This document shows, in pieces, positions 12,683 to 19,808 of a stretch of DNA of 64,000 nt. A model generated the notes under the pieces. That model saw only the letters and a program-made list of their open reading frames with translations, was not told where the DNA came from and made no database searches. The DNA is taken from contig JAXLQP010000001.1 in NCBI GenBank assembly GCA_046331565.1, forward strand, positions 1,426,001 through 1,490,000. The letters run 5' to 3'. The position numbers were made by a program, and so were the translations under genes. Source of the DNA: DASRDU01 sp046331565. GTDB taxonomy: Bacteria; Acidobacteriota; Blastocatellia; RBC074. How positions within the stretch are numbered: position 1 is the first letter of the stretch; every line of letters begins with the position of its first letter.

Positions 12683-13768
12683 TCATTTTTTCGCTTTGCT
12701 GGCGAAATAGCCCTGGCGGGTGCGGACGGTGTAACTGGCCCCGGTGCGCACATCAATCGCCCGCCAGCGTCCGTCGCGTTTGTCATTGGTGGGTTCGTAA
12801 GCGATGGTGTACTGATTGCGCAATTCCTCAACGGTCTGCTCAAAAGCCTCGCGCAGTTTGCTGCCGCCCGGCGTCGGAAAGAATCGCCCGCCGGTTTTGG
12901 CCGCCAGCGCCTTGAGAACTTCAGAACCGTTGTCGCGCGCCGGAGTGCGGTAAACCGCCGTATCGCTCATATCAACCGCATAAACCGTAATCTGTCCGGC
13001 CAGTGAACGCTTCAGCGCGTCTTCAAGCGTGTGTTTGCTGGTCGTGTCAGCGCCGTCAGAAACAATCAGAATGGCGCGGCGGCGTTCGGGCCGTTTCGCC
13101 AGCGATTCAACCGCCTCGCAGATGCCGTCATAGAGCGGCGTCATCCCGTCGGCGTTCACTTCCCAGAGTGACGGGTCAACGTCGCGCACTTCGGAAAAGT
13201 CCTGAAGCTTTTTGATCTTCGTCCCGCCAAAACTGTAAATCGCCACGTTGTCGCCTTCGCGGATGCCGCTGACAAAGTATGAACACGCGGCCCGCGCCAT
13301 ACTCATCCGCGCCGACATGCTGGCGCTCGTGTCCATCAGAATGACGGCGGCGAACGGCGTTTCCTCAAAACTGAAGCTGACGATTTTCTGCGGCGCCCGG
13401 TCTTCAAAAATACTGAAGTCCTTTTCGCGCAGCCCGGCCACGTACTTTGACTTTGCATCAGTCACCGTCACGTTCAGCACAACCAGCGTCGTGTCAACCG
13501 AGGTCACATCGTCCGCGGACTCCTGTTTCTCCTGCTGCTGCGCCAGCGCAGTCAGACTCAATAACGAAAGCAGCGTGAGCAGGCCGAGAACCGAAAACAC
13601 TTGTGCCCTGCCGAATGACCACACACTGACTGCAACGGCAACGCCCTTTTCTCTGTGCCGCTGCGCCTCTGCGTGAGATAAAGTTTCTCGCAGCGGCGCA
13701 GAGCACGCAGAGGTAAAGAGTTCACCTGTGTCAGCCGGTGTGGTGCGAATCGGTGCAGGACAAAACAT
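12683..13768 (-). CDS. Secreted VWA-domain protein (acidobacterial VWFA-related type)
   Basis: Extracytoplasmic von Willebrand A protein with a complete MIDAS start DTSAS (146-150 counted from the ATG at 13768), GMTPLYDG and ILIVSDGADTTS. It is preceded by a FEDRAPQKIVSFSFEE segment typical of acidobacterial VWFA-related proteins. A signal peptide lies at about residues 56-76 (VFSVLGLLTLLSLLSLTALA). The first 40 or so residues (for example SHAEAQRHRE) are a translation of a dispersed repeat, so the real start is probably further in; a GTG at 13624 would place the signal peptide at the N-terminus, though without a clear ribosome site. Function is probably protein binding; partners are unknown. 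Confidence 0.85.
   Translation of the reverse strand: MFCPAPIRTTPADTGELFTSACSAPLRETLSHAEAQRHREKGVAVAVSVWSFGRAQVFSVLGLLTLLSLLSLTALAQQQEKQESADDVTSVDTTLVVLNVTVTDAKSKYVAGLREKDFSIFEDRAPQKIVSFSFEETPFAAVILMDTSASMSARMSMARAACSYFVSGIREGDNVAIYSFGGTKIKKLQDFSEVRDVDPSLWEVNADGMTPLYDGICEAVESLAKRPERRRAILIVSDGADTTSKHTLEDALKRSLAGQITVYAVDMSDTAVYRTPARDNGSEVLKALAAKTGGRFFPTPGGSKLREAFEQTVEELRNQYTIAYEPTNDKRDGRWRAIDVRTGASYTVRTRQGYFASKAKK
13642..13716. repeat. Imperfect inverted repeat inside the apparent 5' end of the VWA gene
   Basis: Sequences of the ctctgcgtg / gccgctgcg type occur in opposite orientation on both sides of gagataaagtttctc. The arms are imperfect and shuffled. The left half encodes SHAEAQRHRE in the VWA reading frame, so the element either extends the frame or lies in the untranslated leader. 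Confidence 0.5.
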
Positions 13769-13810
13769 AAGGCGTGTGACCTGGGAAGTCAGAAAAGAAT
13801 CAGGCAGGCA

Positions 13811-14329
13811 TCAGTTCAGATAGCCGCGAATCACTTTGACAAGCTGAATTACTTCGGTGGCGGTCGAAGCAACCGTGATCGAAACCACGTGGCGCGAGGT
13901 TTTTTCCACGCCTTCCTGTAACTTTTTGCTGGCTTCGCTCAGTTGCTTGAGCGCCTCTTCCAGATTTGAAGGAGTCGGAACGGATGCCTCTTCATCACCG
14001 CTGCCGCCCGATTCGGTGCGAATCTTTTTCGCGCCCTTTTCAATCTCCTTCAGCTTCTTTTCAGCGGTTTTGGGCAACGCGCTGCCGCTGGCATCCTTCA
14101 GCAGGGCTTCGGCATTCTCCTTCACTTCGACAGCAGTTTTGACCAGCTTTTTGTGTTCTTCCTCTTCACGCTTGATCTGCATTTTTTTGAGCGTGTCGAG
14201 CCAGGTTTCACTCTGCTGATCTTCGTTCTGGTGTTTGTCGGGAGGATTCTGAGCAATGCCGGGAGGAGTCACCAGCAGCACGGCAGCCAGCGCCAGCAGG
14301 ATCAATAAGAAAATACTCCGGGAAATCAT
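13811..14329 (-). CDS. Secreted helical/coiled-coil protein of unknown function
   Basis: A 172-residue protein with a clear signal peptide (MISRSIFLLILLALAAVLLV, ending about PPGIAQ) and a mature part rich in Glu, Lys and Ala. Several heptad-like helices are seen (EEEEHKKLVKTAVEVKENAE, EKKLKEIEKGAKKI, LEEALKQLSEASKKL), so it is probably a periplasmic coiled coil. I do not recognise a named family. The ATG at 14329 is chosen because GAGGTGA lies 6 bases upstream; a start 18 bases earlier would have none. It is 42 bases upstream of the VWA gene on the same strand, so co-transcription and a shared extracytoplasmic role are plausible. Confidence 0.78.
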   Translation of the reverse strand: MISRSIFLLILLALAAVLLVTPPGIAQNPPDKHQNEDQQSETWLDTLKKMQIKREEEEHKKLVKTAVEVKENAEALLKDASGSALPKTAEKKLKEIEKGAKKIRTESGGSGDEEASVPTPSNLEEALKQLSEASKKLQEGVEKTSRHVVSITVASTATEVIQLVKVIRGYLN

Positions 14330-14479
14330 TGGCTTCACCTCGCGCATTTTGTATCACAAACGCCAGCCGCGCTTCTACCATTTGTTTTTTCTGACTGGCG
14401 CAGCGCCGCGCCACCGCGAGTCAGCGGGCGGTTGTCTCTGCTGCCCGCCGTTTGCTGACGCAGGCGGTACCGCGCCAGT

Positions 14480-15190
14480 TCATCGGATTCCGGCCTGCAA
14501 AAATGCAGTCATCCACCGCGTCACCACTGATTCATCAGTCGGCAGATGCAGGCTGTCGAGTCCCGCCTGCACGCGCTCCGCGCCGATGCGCGCCACGCGG
14601 TCACGCAGCAATGCTTCCTGATAGGCCGGAGTGAATTCAGGATGTGCCTGAATTCCGAGCAGGCTGTCCCCGATTCGAAACATCGCCACCGGACAGTGCG
14701 CGCTGCGACCAAGCACCACCGCGCCTTCCGGCAACTGCTGTACCTGATCCTGATGCATGTACTGTAACCGGCAAACATTTTGCGGCGGCTCCATCCACGC
14801 TTCAGGCCGGATGATTTCAACCTCACCAGTGCCCACGCCCCAGCCCTGCGCCGCTTTGGCAACTTTCCCGCCCAGAGCTTCAGCCAGCAACTGATGCCCG
14901 AAGCAGATGCCGACAAACGGTCGGCGCGCCGCGTCAATTCGCCGCACGAAACCCTTCAGCGCGTGAATCCACGCCACGTCGTCGTAAACCGAAAACCGCG
15001 ACCCGGTGCACAGCCAGCCGTCGCAGTCTTCAGGCGAATCCGGCAGTTCACCATTGCAGACATCAAATGGCCTGAGCGTCAGTGGCGGCGCACCGGTCGC
15101 AAACAAGGCGGCAAACATTTCGCGGTAATCGCCCGCCAGGTGGCGATATTTCTCCAGCACGTGATCGCATTCAAGCAGGCCGATCTTCAT
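14480..15190 (-). CDS. Class I glutamine amidotransferase-like hydrolase
   Basis: A 236-residue stand-alone class I glutaminase-fold protein. The nucleophile is Cys96 in GICFGHQLLAEALGG, and His183/Glu185 in GIQAHPEF complete the triad. Such free-standing proteins are often labelled GMP-synthase-like, but no synthetase domain is present. Near glutamine-synthetase-like ligases they can hydrolyse gamma-glutamyl amides. With the GS-like ligase, aldehyde dehydrogenase, SDR and permease nearby, a gamma-glutamyl-amide hydrolase role is inferred. The ATG at 15190 has GGTGG upstream. The 24-base gap to the NUDIX gene suggests one transcript. Confidence 0.85.
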   Translation of the reverse strand: MKIGLLECDHVLEKYRHLAGDYREMFAALFATGAPPLTLRPFDVCNGELPDSPEDCDGWLCTGSRFSVYDDVAWIHALKGFVRRIDAARRPFVGICFGHQLLAEALGGKVAKAAQGWGVGTGEVEIIRPEAWMEPPQNVCRLQYMHQDQVQQLPEGAVVLGRSAHCPVAMFRIGDSLLGIQAHPEFTPAYQEALLRDRVARIGAERVQAGLDSLHLPTDESVVTRWMTAFLQAGIR

Positions 15191-15214
15191 CACAAATCCA
15201 CCCGGTCGAAATTG

Positions 15215-15664
15215 TCAGTCAGTGGCATTACCCGTAACCCGCCCGGCAGCCCGGGCGTGACACTGATGATAAAAAGCCCGTTCCACTTCTGCCGGTTCAA
15301 TCCAGCACAATTCATGCTCACCAGTCCCGTCTGGTTCGCTGCTGAATTCAGCCGCATAAAAGATCGCTTCCATGCGATAGTGCCGCCCGTCAGCCTCGAA
15401 GTGCTGCACAGCCTCACCAATGCAGTAAAGCAGTCTCACCTCGCGGGCCAGTTCTTCGAGTACTTCACGCCTGATCGTCTGCTCCGGCGTTTCACCGGGC
15501 AGCGCGCCTCCGCCCGGCAGAAAGTAACCCGCTTTTCCCTGAACAGCGGCAATCCTTCCCGCGTTATCAGTGACAACCACATAAGCCGCCACGCGACGGG
15601 TATCTTTCTGAGCCGGGTTCGGCGCACCAAAAACCGGGATTGAAAGCTGGCTTGAATGCATCAT
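15215..15664 (-). CDS. NUDIX hydrolase
   Basis: A 149-residue cytoplasmic pyrophosphohydrolase of unknown substrate. The NUDIX box is present as GGGALPGETPEQTI followed by RREVLEELAREV, giving GX5EX7REUXEE with the last Gly/hydrophobic positions slightly divergent. The frame extends upstream to 15787, but that extension translates the inverted repeat at 15703-15797 (MECGSLVPLW...) and is taken as artefact. The ATG at 15664 (or the adjacent one at 15661) gives a normal domain length. It lies between the aldehyde dehydrogenase and the amidotransferase genes on one strand. Confidence 0.85.
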   Translation of the reverse strand: MMHSSQLSIPVFGAPNPAQKDTRRVAAYVVVTDNAGRIAAVQGKAGYFLPGGGALPGETPEQTIRREVLEELAREVRLLYCIGEAVQHFEADGRHYRMEAIFYAAEFSSEPDGTGEHELCWIEPAEVERAFYHQCHARAAGRVTGNATD

Positions 15665-15702
15665 CCTGTGCTTCAACCAGAGATGCTCAGGTTGAATCGA
15701 AG

Positions 15703-15797
15703 CGCGGCGCGTGTGGAGTGCGGCAGCCTGGTACCGCTTTGAATTGTGATTTGAAAACCAAAGCGGCACCAGGCTGCCGCACTCCACACGCGCCGCG
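15703..15797. repeat. Inverted repeat, 38-bp arms with one mismatch
   Basis: Arms 15703-15740 and 15760-15797 pair except at one base; the arm contains gtgtggagtgcggcagcctg. The centre is 19 bases. It lies 32 bases past the aldehyde dehydrogenase stop and 39 bases before the chosen NUDIX start. Confidence 0.88.
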
Positions 15798-15828
15798 TAA
15801 CTGAGACTGCTTACACATCGAAATGCGC

Positions 15829-17226
15829 TTAAATTTTCAGCCGCAGGTGAAATGACTTTGGCCGCGTGAATGCTTCAAAGCCGAGCTTCGAGAGCGTGCA
15901 GCCGCGACCTGAATCCTTCACGCCCGTCCACGCCAGCGCCGGGTCGAGGTAATCACAGCGGTTCATGTACCACGTCCCGGTTTCAATCTGATCGCCAATC
16001 CGAATTGCGGCATCAGCGTCCGTTGTCCAGATTGAAGCGGTCAGGCCGTAGCGGCTGTCGTTCATCAGCGCGACGGCTTCTTCATCATCGCGCACCGGCA
16101 TAATTCCGGCGACCGGGCCGAAGGTTTCTTCGGTCATCACCAGCATCCGGTGATCCACGCTGACGAGCACCTGCGGAGCCAGATACGGCGTGCCTGCGCG
16201 GTCTGCCGGGAATTCGCGCGGATCAATCAATGCTCGTGCGCCCTGCTGAATCGCCTCGCTGATGTGGGCGCGCACTTTGTCAGCGGCATCGGTGCGCACC
16301 ATCGGCCCCAGCGTCGTTTCAGCTTCGAGCGGATTGCCGAGTTTGTAACTGCGGGTCAGCGCGACAAAGCCTTCGACAAACTGCTCATAGACATCGCGGT
16401 GGACATAGATGCGTTCGACGGCGCAGCACGACTGACCCGAATTGAACATTGCGCCGTCAACCAGGTTTTCAATCGTCGCGTCAAGCGGCGCATCGGCGCG
16501 CACATAAGCCGGATCCTTGCCGCCGAGTTCAAGGCCCGTGGCAATGAATCTTTCGCTCGCGGCGCGCTGCACGGCGTGACCGCCTGCGACCGAGCCGGTG
16601 AAAGCGACAAAGCTGATGCGCGCGTCACGAATGACTTCGGCCACCTGATCGTGATCAATGTGCAGAAACTGAAAGACGCCTGCGGGCAGTCCGGCTGCGG
16701 CAAAGGCTTCGGCGTAGCGTTCAGCGACGAGCGGCGTTTGCGGCGCGATCTTCAGAATCACGCTGTTGCCTGCGAGAATCGCCGGAACAATCGCATTGAC
16801 TGAAGCCAGCCAGGGATAGTTCCAGGGCGCGAGAACAAGCACGACGCCGAGCGGTTCGCGGCGAATGAACCGCTGAAAGTTTTCCTTCGGTTCAATCATC
16901 ATGTCCGCGAGTTCGCGTTCGGCGATGTCGCACATATAACTGACGCGCTCGCTGAAGCCCCGGCGAATTTCAAACGGACTGTAAGCCACAGGCCGCCCGA
17001 TCTGCCACGTCAGTTCCCTGCCGACATCGTCAGCGTGTTCATTCAGCCACGCGGCCATGCGGCGGCAGATGGCGGCGCGTTCGGCAACGGGCACGCGCTT
17101 CCATTCACGCTGCGCGCTGACAGCAGCGGCGATTGTTTTTTCGATCTGTTGATTCGATGCCAGTTCACGTTCGGCATAAACCGAGCCGTCAACCGGGCTG
17201 ATGGTCTGCTGGATTTGATTGTTCAT
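15829..17226 (-). CDS. NAD(P)-dependent aldehyde dehydrogenase
   Basis: A 465-residue ALDH-superfamily enzyme oxidising an aldehyde to the acid. Conserved sites are Asn136 in PWNYPW, the glycine-rich FTGSVAGG, the general base Glu233 in GLELGGKDPA, and the nucleophile Cys267 in NSGQSCCAVERIY. The sequence resembles succinate-semialdehyde- or gamma-aminobutyraldehyde-type enzymes, but the substrate cannot be read from sequence. ATG at 17226; an in-frame TTG six bases earlier is less likely. Its place beside the GS-like ligase and amidotransferase suggests it oxidises the aldehyde produced from a gamma-glutamylated amine. Confidence 0.92.
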   Translation of the reverse strand: MNNQIQQTISPVDGSVYAERELASNQQIEKTIAAAVSAQREWKRVPVAERAAICRRMAAWLNEHADDVGRELTWQIGRPVAYSPFEIRRGFSERVSYMCDIAERELADMMIEPKENFQRFIRREPLGVVLVLAPWNYPWLASVNAIVPAILAGNSVILKIAPQTPLVAERYAEAFAAAGLPAGVFQFLHIDHDQVAEVIRDARISFVAFTGSVAGGHAVQRAASERFIATGLELGGKDPAYVRADAPLDATIENLVDGAMFNSGQSCCAVERIYVHRDVYEQFVEGFVALTRSYKLGNPLEAETTLGPMVRTDAADKVRAHISEAIQQGARALIDPREFPADRAGTPYLAPQVLVSVDHRMLVMTEETFGPVAGIMPVRDDEEAVALMNDSRYGLTASIWTTDADAAIRIGDQIETGTWYMNRCDYLDPALAWTGVKDSGRGCTLSKLGFEAFTRPKSFHLRLKI

Positions 17227-17250
17227 TGGCAAGTCAGGCTGTGCATCAGC

Positions 17251-17340
17251 GGTACAGTACCGGGAGCGTGAGCGACCGGGTGAATCAGGACAGCGATGGA
17301 TTCGTCAGCATCCGGTCGCTCACGCTCCCGGTACTGTACC
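17251..17340. repeat. Perfect inverted repeat, 29-bp arms (gtaccgggagcgtSagcgac family)
   Basis: Arms 17251-17279 and 17312-17340 are exact complements. The arm begins ggtacagtaccgggagcgtg. The family recurs at 48072-48166 (32-bp arms), diverged at 29498-29581, and in shortened form at 27083-27130. It begins 7 bases beyond the SDR stop codon. Confidence 0.9.
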
Positions 17341-17347
17341 GATGCTT

Positions 17348-18121
17348 TTACTCCGGCGTCACGTAAGCCGCCGTGATTCCTCCGTCAACCAGAAACTCTG
17401 TTCCGGTCACATACGACGATTCATCCGAAGCCAGATAGAGCGCGGCGTATGCAATCTCCTTCGCTTCGCCAAACCTGCCCATCGGAATGTGAACGAGGCG
17501 ACGCTGTTTTTTCTCGTCGGTGTTGAGATAGCTCATCAGCAGTTCGGTTCTGAGCGGCCCCGGACAAAGCGCATTGACGCGAATGTTTTCGCGGGCGTGA
17601 ATGACTGCGAGTTCGCGCGTCATCGAAAGCACTGCGCCCTTGCTCGCGGTGTAGGCAATCTGCGGCGTCGCCGCGCCGAGCAGCGCCACAAACGAAGCGG
17701 TGTTGATGATCGAACCGCCGCCCGCGCGGCGCAGCGCCGGAATGCCGTATTTACAGCCGAAAAAGACGCCCTTCGCGTTGATGTTCATCGTCTGATCCCA
17801 GATCGCTTCTTCGGTCGTCACGGCGTTGTCATCGCTGTGGTGCATAATGCCCGCGTTATTAAAAAGCACGTTCAGATGCCCGAATTCCTTTTCAGCCACC
17901 GCCACCATCAGATTGCAGTCAGCCGCCTTTGACACATCGGCGTGAACGTAAACGGCGCGGCCTTCGTTTTTTCTGACCATCTCAACGGTTTCATTGCCGC
18001 CTTCGTCATTGACATCAGCGACCACGACCGATGCGCCTTCAGCGGCAAACAGCAGCGCCGTTTCGCGGCCAATGCCGCTGCCACCGCCCGTAATCAGTGC
18101 AACTTTGTTTTTCAGTCTCAT
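17348..18121 (-). CDS. Classical short-chain dehydrogenase/reductase
   Basis: A 257-residue cytoplasmic NAD(P)-dependent SDR. The cofactor motif TGGGSGIG (11-18), NNAG (88-91) and the catalytic Ser143, Tyr157 and Lys161 (YTASKGA) are all present, with the C-terminal DGG segment typical of the family. Asp36-like acidic residues after the second strand (VVVADVNDE) favour NAD. GAGGAATACT precedes the ATG. In the surrounding cluster it could oxidise an amino-alcohol or hydroxy intermediate, but its substrate is unknown. Confidence 0.92.
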   Translation of the reverse strand: MRLKNKVALITGGGSGIGRETALLFAAEGASVVVADVNDEGGNETVEMVRKNEGRAVYVHADVSKAADCNLMVAVAEKEFGHLNVLFNNAGIMHHSDDNAVTTEEAIWDQTMNINAKGVFFGCKYGIPALRRAGGGSIINTASFVALLGAATPQIAYTASKGAVLSMTRELAVIHARENIRVNALCPGPLRTELLMSYLNTDEKKQRRLVHIPMGRFGEAKEIAYAALYLASDESSYVTGTEFLVDGGITAAYVTPE

Positions 18122-18159
18122 AGTATTCCTCAGTTCAAATCAGGCCGTAAAAGAAAGAG

Positions 18160-18318
18160 TGAACCACGAAGGGAAGAAAGAAGAGGAGAAAAGGGGAAGA
18201 GGCGACAGGGAACATCCATGTTGCCGATAGTGTGCCTCACCTTTTCCCCTTTTCTCCCTGTCACCTTTTCCCCTTTTCTTTCTTCCCTTCGTGTTCTTCG
18301 TGCCCTTCGTGGTTCATT
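18160..18318. repeat. Purine/pyrimidine inverted repeat (accacgaagggcacgaag family)
   Basis: The left part gaaccacgaagggaagaaag near 18161 mirrors the right part ending cccttcgtggttc at 18318; the intervening DNA is made of aaggggaaaa-type purine tracts facing cctttt tracts. It lies 35 bases past the stop of the GS-like gene. A related element is at 36652-36850. Confidence 0.75.
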
Positions 18319-18352
18319 TCTGTGTGTCAGTGTTTTGTCTTCTGTCGTTTCG

Positions 18353-19744
18353 TCAGATTCTTTCAAAGTATCGTCTGCGTTCCCAGTCCGTCACAGCGGT
18401 ATCAAAGGCGCGCTGTTCGGTTCTGAAAAAGTGCGCGTAATGCTCAACCACGTCAGCGCCAAAAGAAGCTTTGGCAAATTCGCTGTGAGCAAATTTATCG
18501 GCGGCTTCGGCCAGGGTGTAAGGCACGCGGGGCAGATGACGCGCCGCGTAAATGTCGCCGGTGAAACATTCCGGCGGTTCGATTTTATTTCTGATGCCGT
18601 CCAGTCCCGAAGCCAGCGCCGCCGCATAAGCCAGATACGGATTGCAGTCTGCGCCGGGAATGCGGCATTCAATCCGCAGGCTCTCGCCGTGACCAACGAC
18701 GCGAAAGCCGCCCGTGCGATTATCGTAACTCCAGGCCAGCCGCGTCGGCGCCCACGAACCGTCAACGTAGCGTTTGTATGAATTCACCGTTGGCGCATAA
18801 AACGGCATCACGTCCGGCACGTGCGCCATCCAGCCGCCCAGGAACCAGCGAAATTCATCAGAGCACCTGACCGGGCCGAACTGATTTTCTCCGGCAAAAA
18901 TATTGCTGCCGTCGCGCCACAGGCTGAAATGAATGTGGCAGCTCGAACCGGCGCGGTCAGCGGCGAACTTGGCCATAAAGGTCACGCTCACGCCCATCTG
19001 ATCGGCCACTTCCTTCAGGCACTGTTTGTAAACCACATGGCGGTCGGCCATCTCCAGGGCTGCGGCGTAACGAATGTTGAGTTCGTGCTGACCGAGGCCC
19101 CATTCGCCTTTGGAATTTTCAACCGGAACGCCGGAATTTTTCAGGTGCTGACGCGCGGCTGCGGTGAAAGGTTCGGTGCGCGTGCCCTGCAGAATGTGGT
19201 AATCCTCCAGATACCACCCGGCAGGGTCAAAGTGACGATAACCAGTCGTCGCAGCTTCGCGGTAGCTGTTCTGAAACAGATAGTATTCAAGCTCAGAGGC
19301 CGCGAAGCTTTGAAAGCCGGTACTCTGCGCGGCTTCAAGCTGCCGGCGCAGCAGCGAACGCGGCGCAACTGAAATCAGATCGTGCGTCTTTTCGCTGCTG
19401 ACATCGCACAGCACGAGCGCCGTTTTCTCAAGCCAGCTTGCCACGCGCAGCGTCGTCAGATCGGGCACGAGATGAAAATCACCATAGCCCAGTTCCCAGT
19501 TGGCGAATTTGTAACCCGGCACCGGCTCCATTTCCATATCAGTCGTCAGCAGGTAATCGCAGCCGTGCGTGCCGTGCTGCCAGGTGTCTTCGACAAACAT
19601 TTCGGCGTCGTACCGTTTGCCGCACAATCGCCCGTAATGATCGGTGAAACCGACAACGACGGTTTCAATCTCTTCCTCTGCGACCAGTTCGCGCAACTGA
19701 TCGAGCGTCAGCATTCCTCTGGTTCGTTTTTCCTGTTCTTTCAA
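18353..19744 (-). CDS. Glutamine-synthetase family ligase (gamma-glutamyl amine ligase type)
   Basis: A 463-residue member of the glutamine synthetase superfamily, ATP-dependent, joining glutamate to ammonia or an amine. Conserved segments are ASELEYYLF (metal-binding Glu), GLGQHELNIRYAAAL, SSCHIHFSL (ATP/metal site His) and the C-terminal RIECRIPGADCNPYL. The order and spacing fit the PuuA/GlnA4-like branch (gamma-glutamylputrescine or gamma-glutamylethanolamide synthetases) better than housekeeping GlnA. The context (amidotransferase-like hydrolase, ALDH, SDR, APC permease) points the same way. The start is TTG at 19744 because GGAGGT lies 5 bases upstream; an ATG ten codons in lacks a site. 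Confidence 0.85.
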   Translation of the reverse strand: MKEQEKRTRGMLTLDQLRELVAEEEIETVVVGFTDHYGRLCGKRYDAEMFVEDTWQHGTHGCDYLLTTDMEMEPVPGYKFANWELGYGDFHLVPDLTTLRVASWLEKTALVLCDVSSEKTHDLISVAPRSLLRRQLEAAQSTGFQSFAASELEYYLFQNSYREAATTGYRHFDPAGWYLEDYHILQGTRTEPFTAAARQHLKNSGVPVENSKGEWGLGQHELNIRYAAALEMADRHVVYKQCLKEVADQMGVSVTFMAKFAADRAGSSCHIHFSLWRDGSNIFAGENQFGPVRCSDEFRWFLGGWMAHVPDVMPFYAPTVNSYKRYVDGSWAPTRLAWSYDNRTGGFRVVGHGESLRIECRIPGADCNPYLAYAAALASGLDGIRNKIEPPECFTGDIYAARHLPRVPYTLAEAADKFAHSEFAKASFGADVVEHYAHFFRTEQRAFDTAVTDWERRRYFERI

Positions 19745-19808
19745 GCTTGACCTCCACAGGGCCGGGGTACAGGCGACAGCGAGTACCGGGGCTGATCAGG
19801 GCATTTCT

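Noticed and set aside
15665..15787. N-terminal extension of the NUDIX protein
   Set aside because: It translates one arm and centre of the inverted repeat at 15703-15797; the NUDIX domain is complete from the later ATG.
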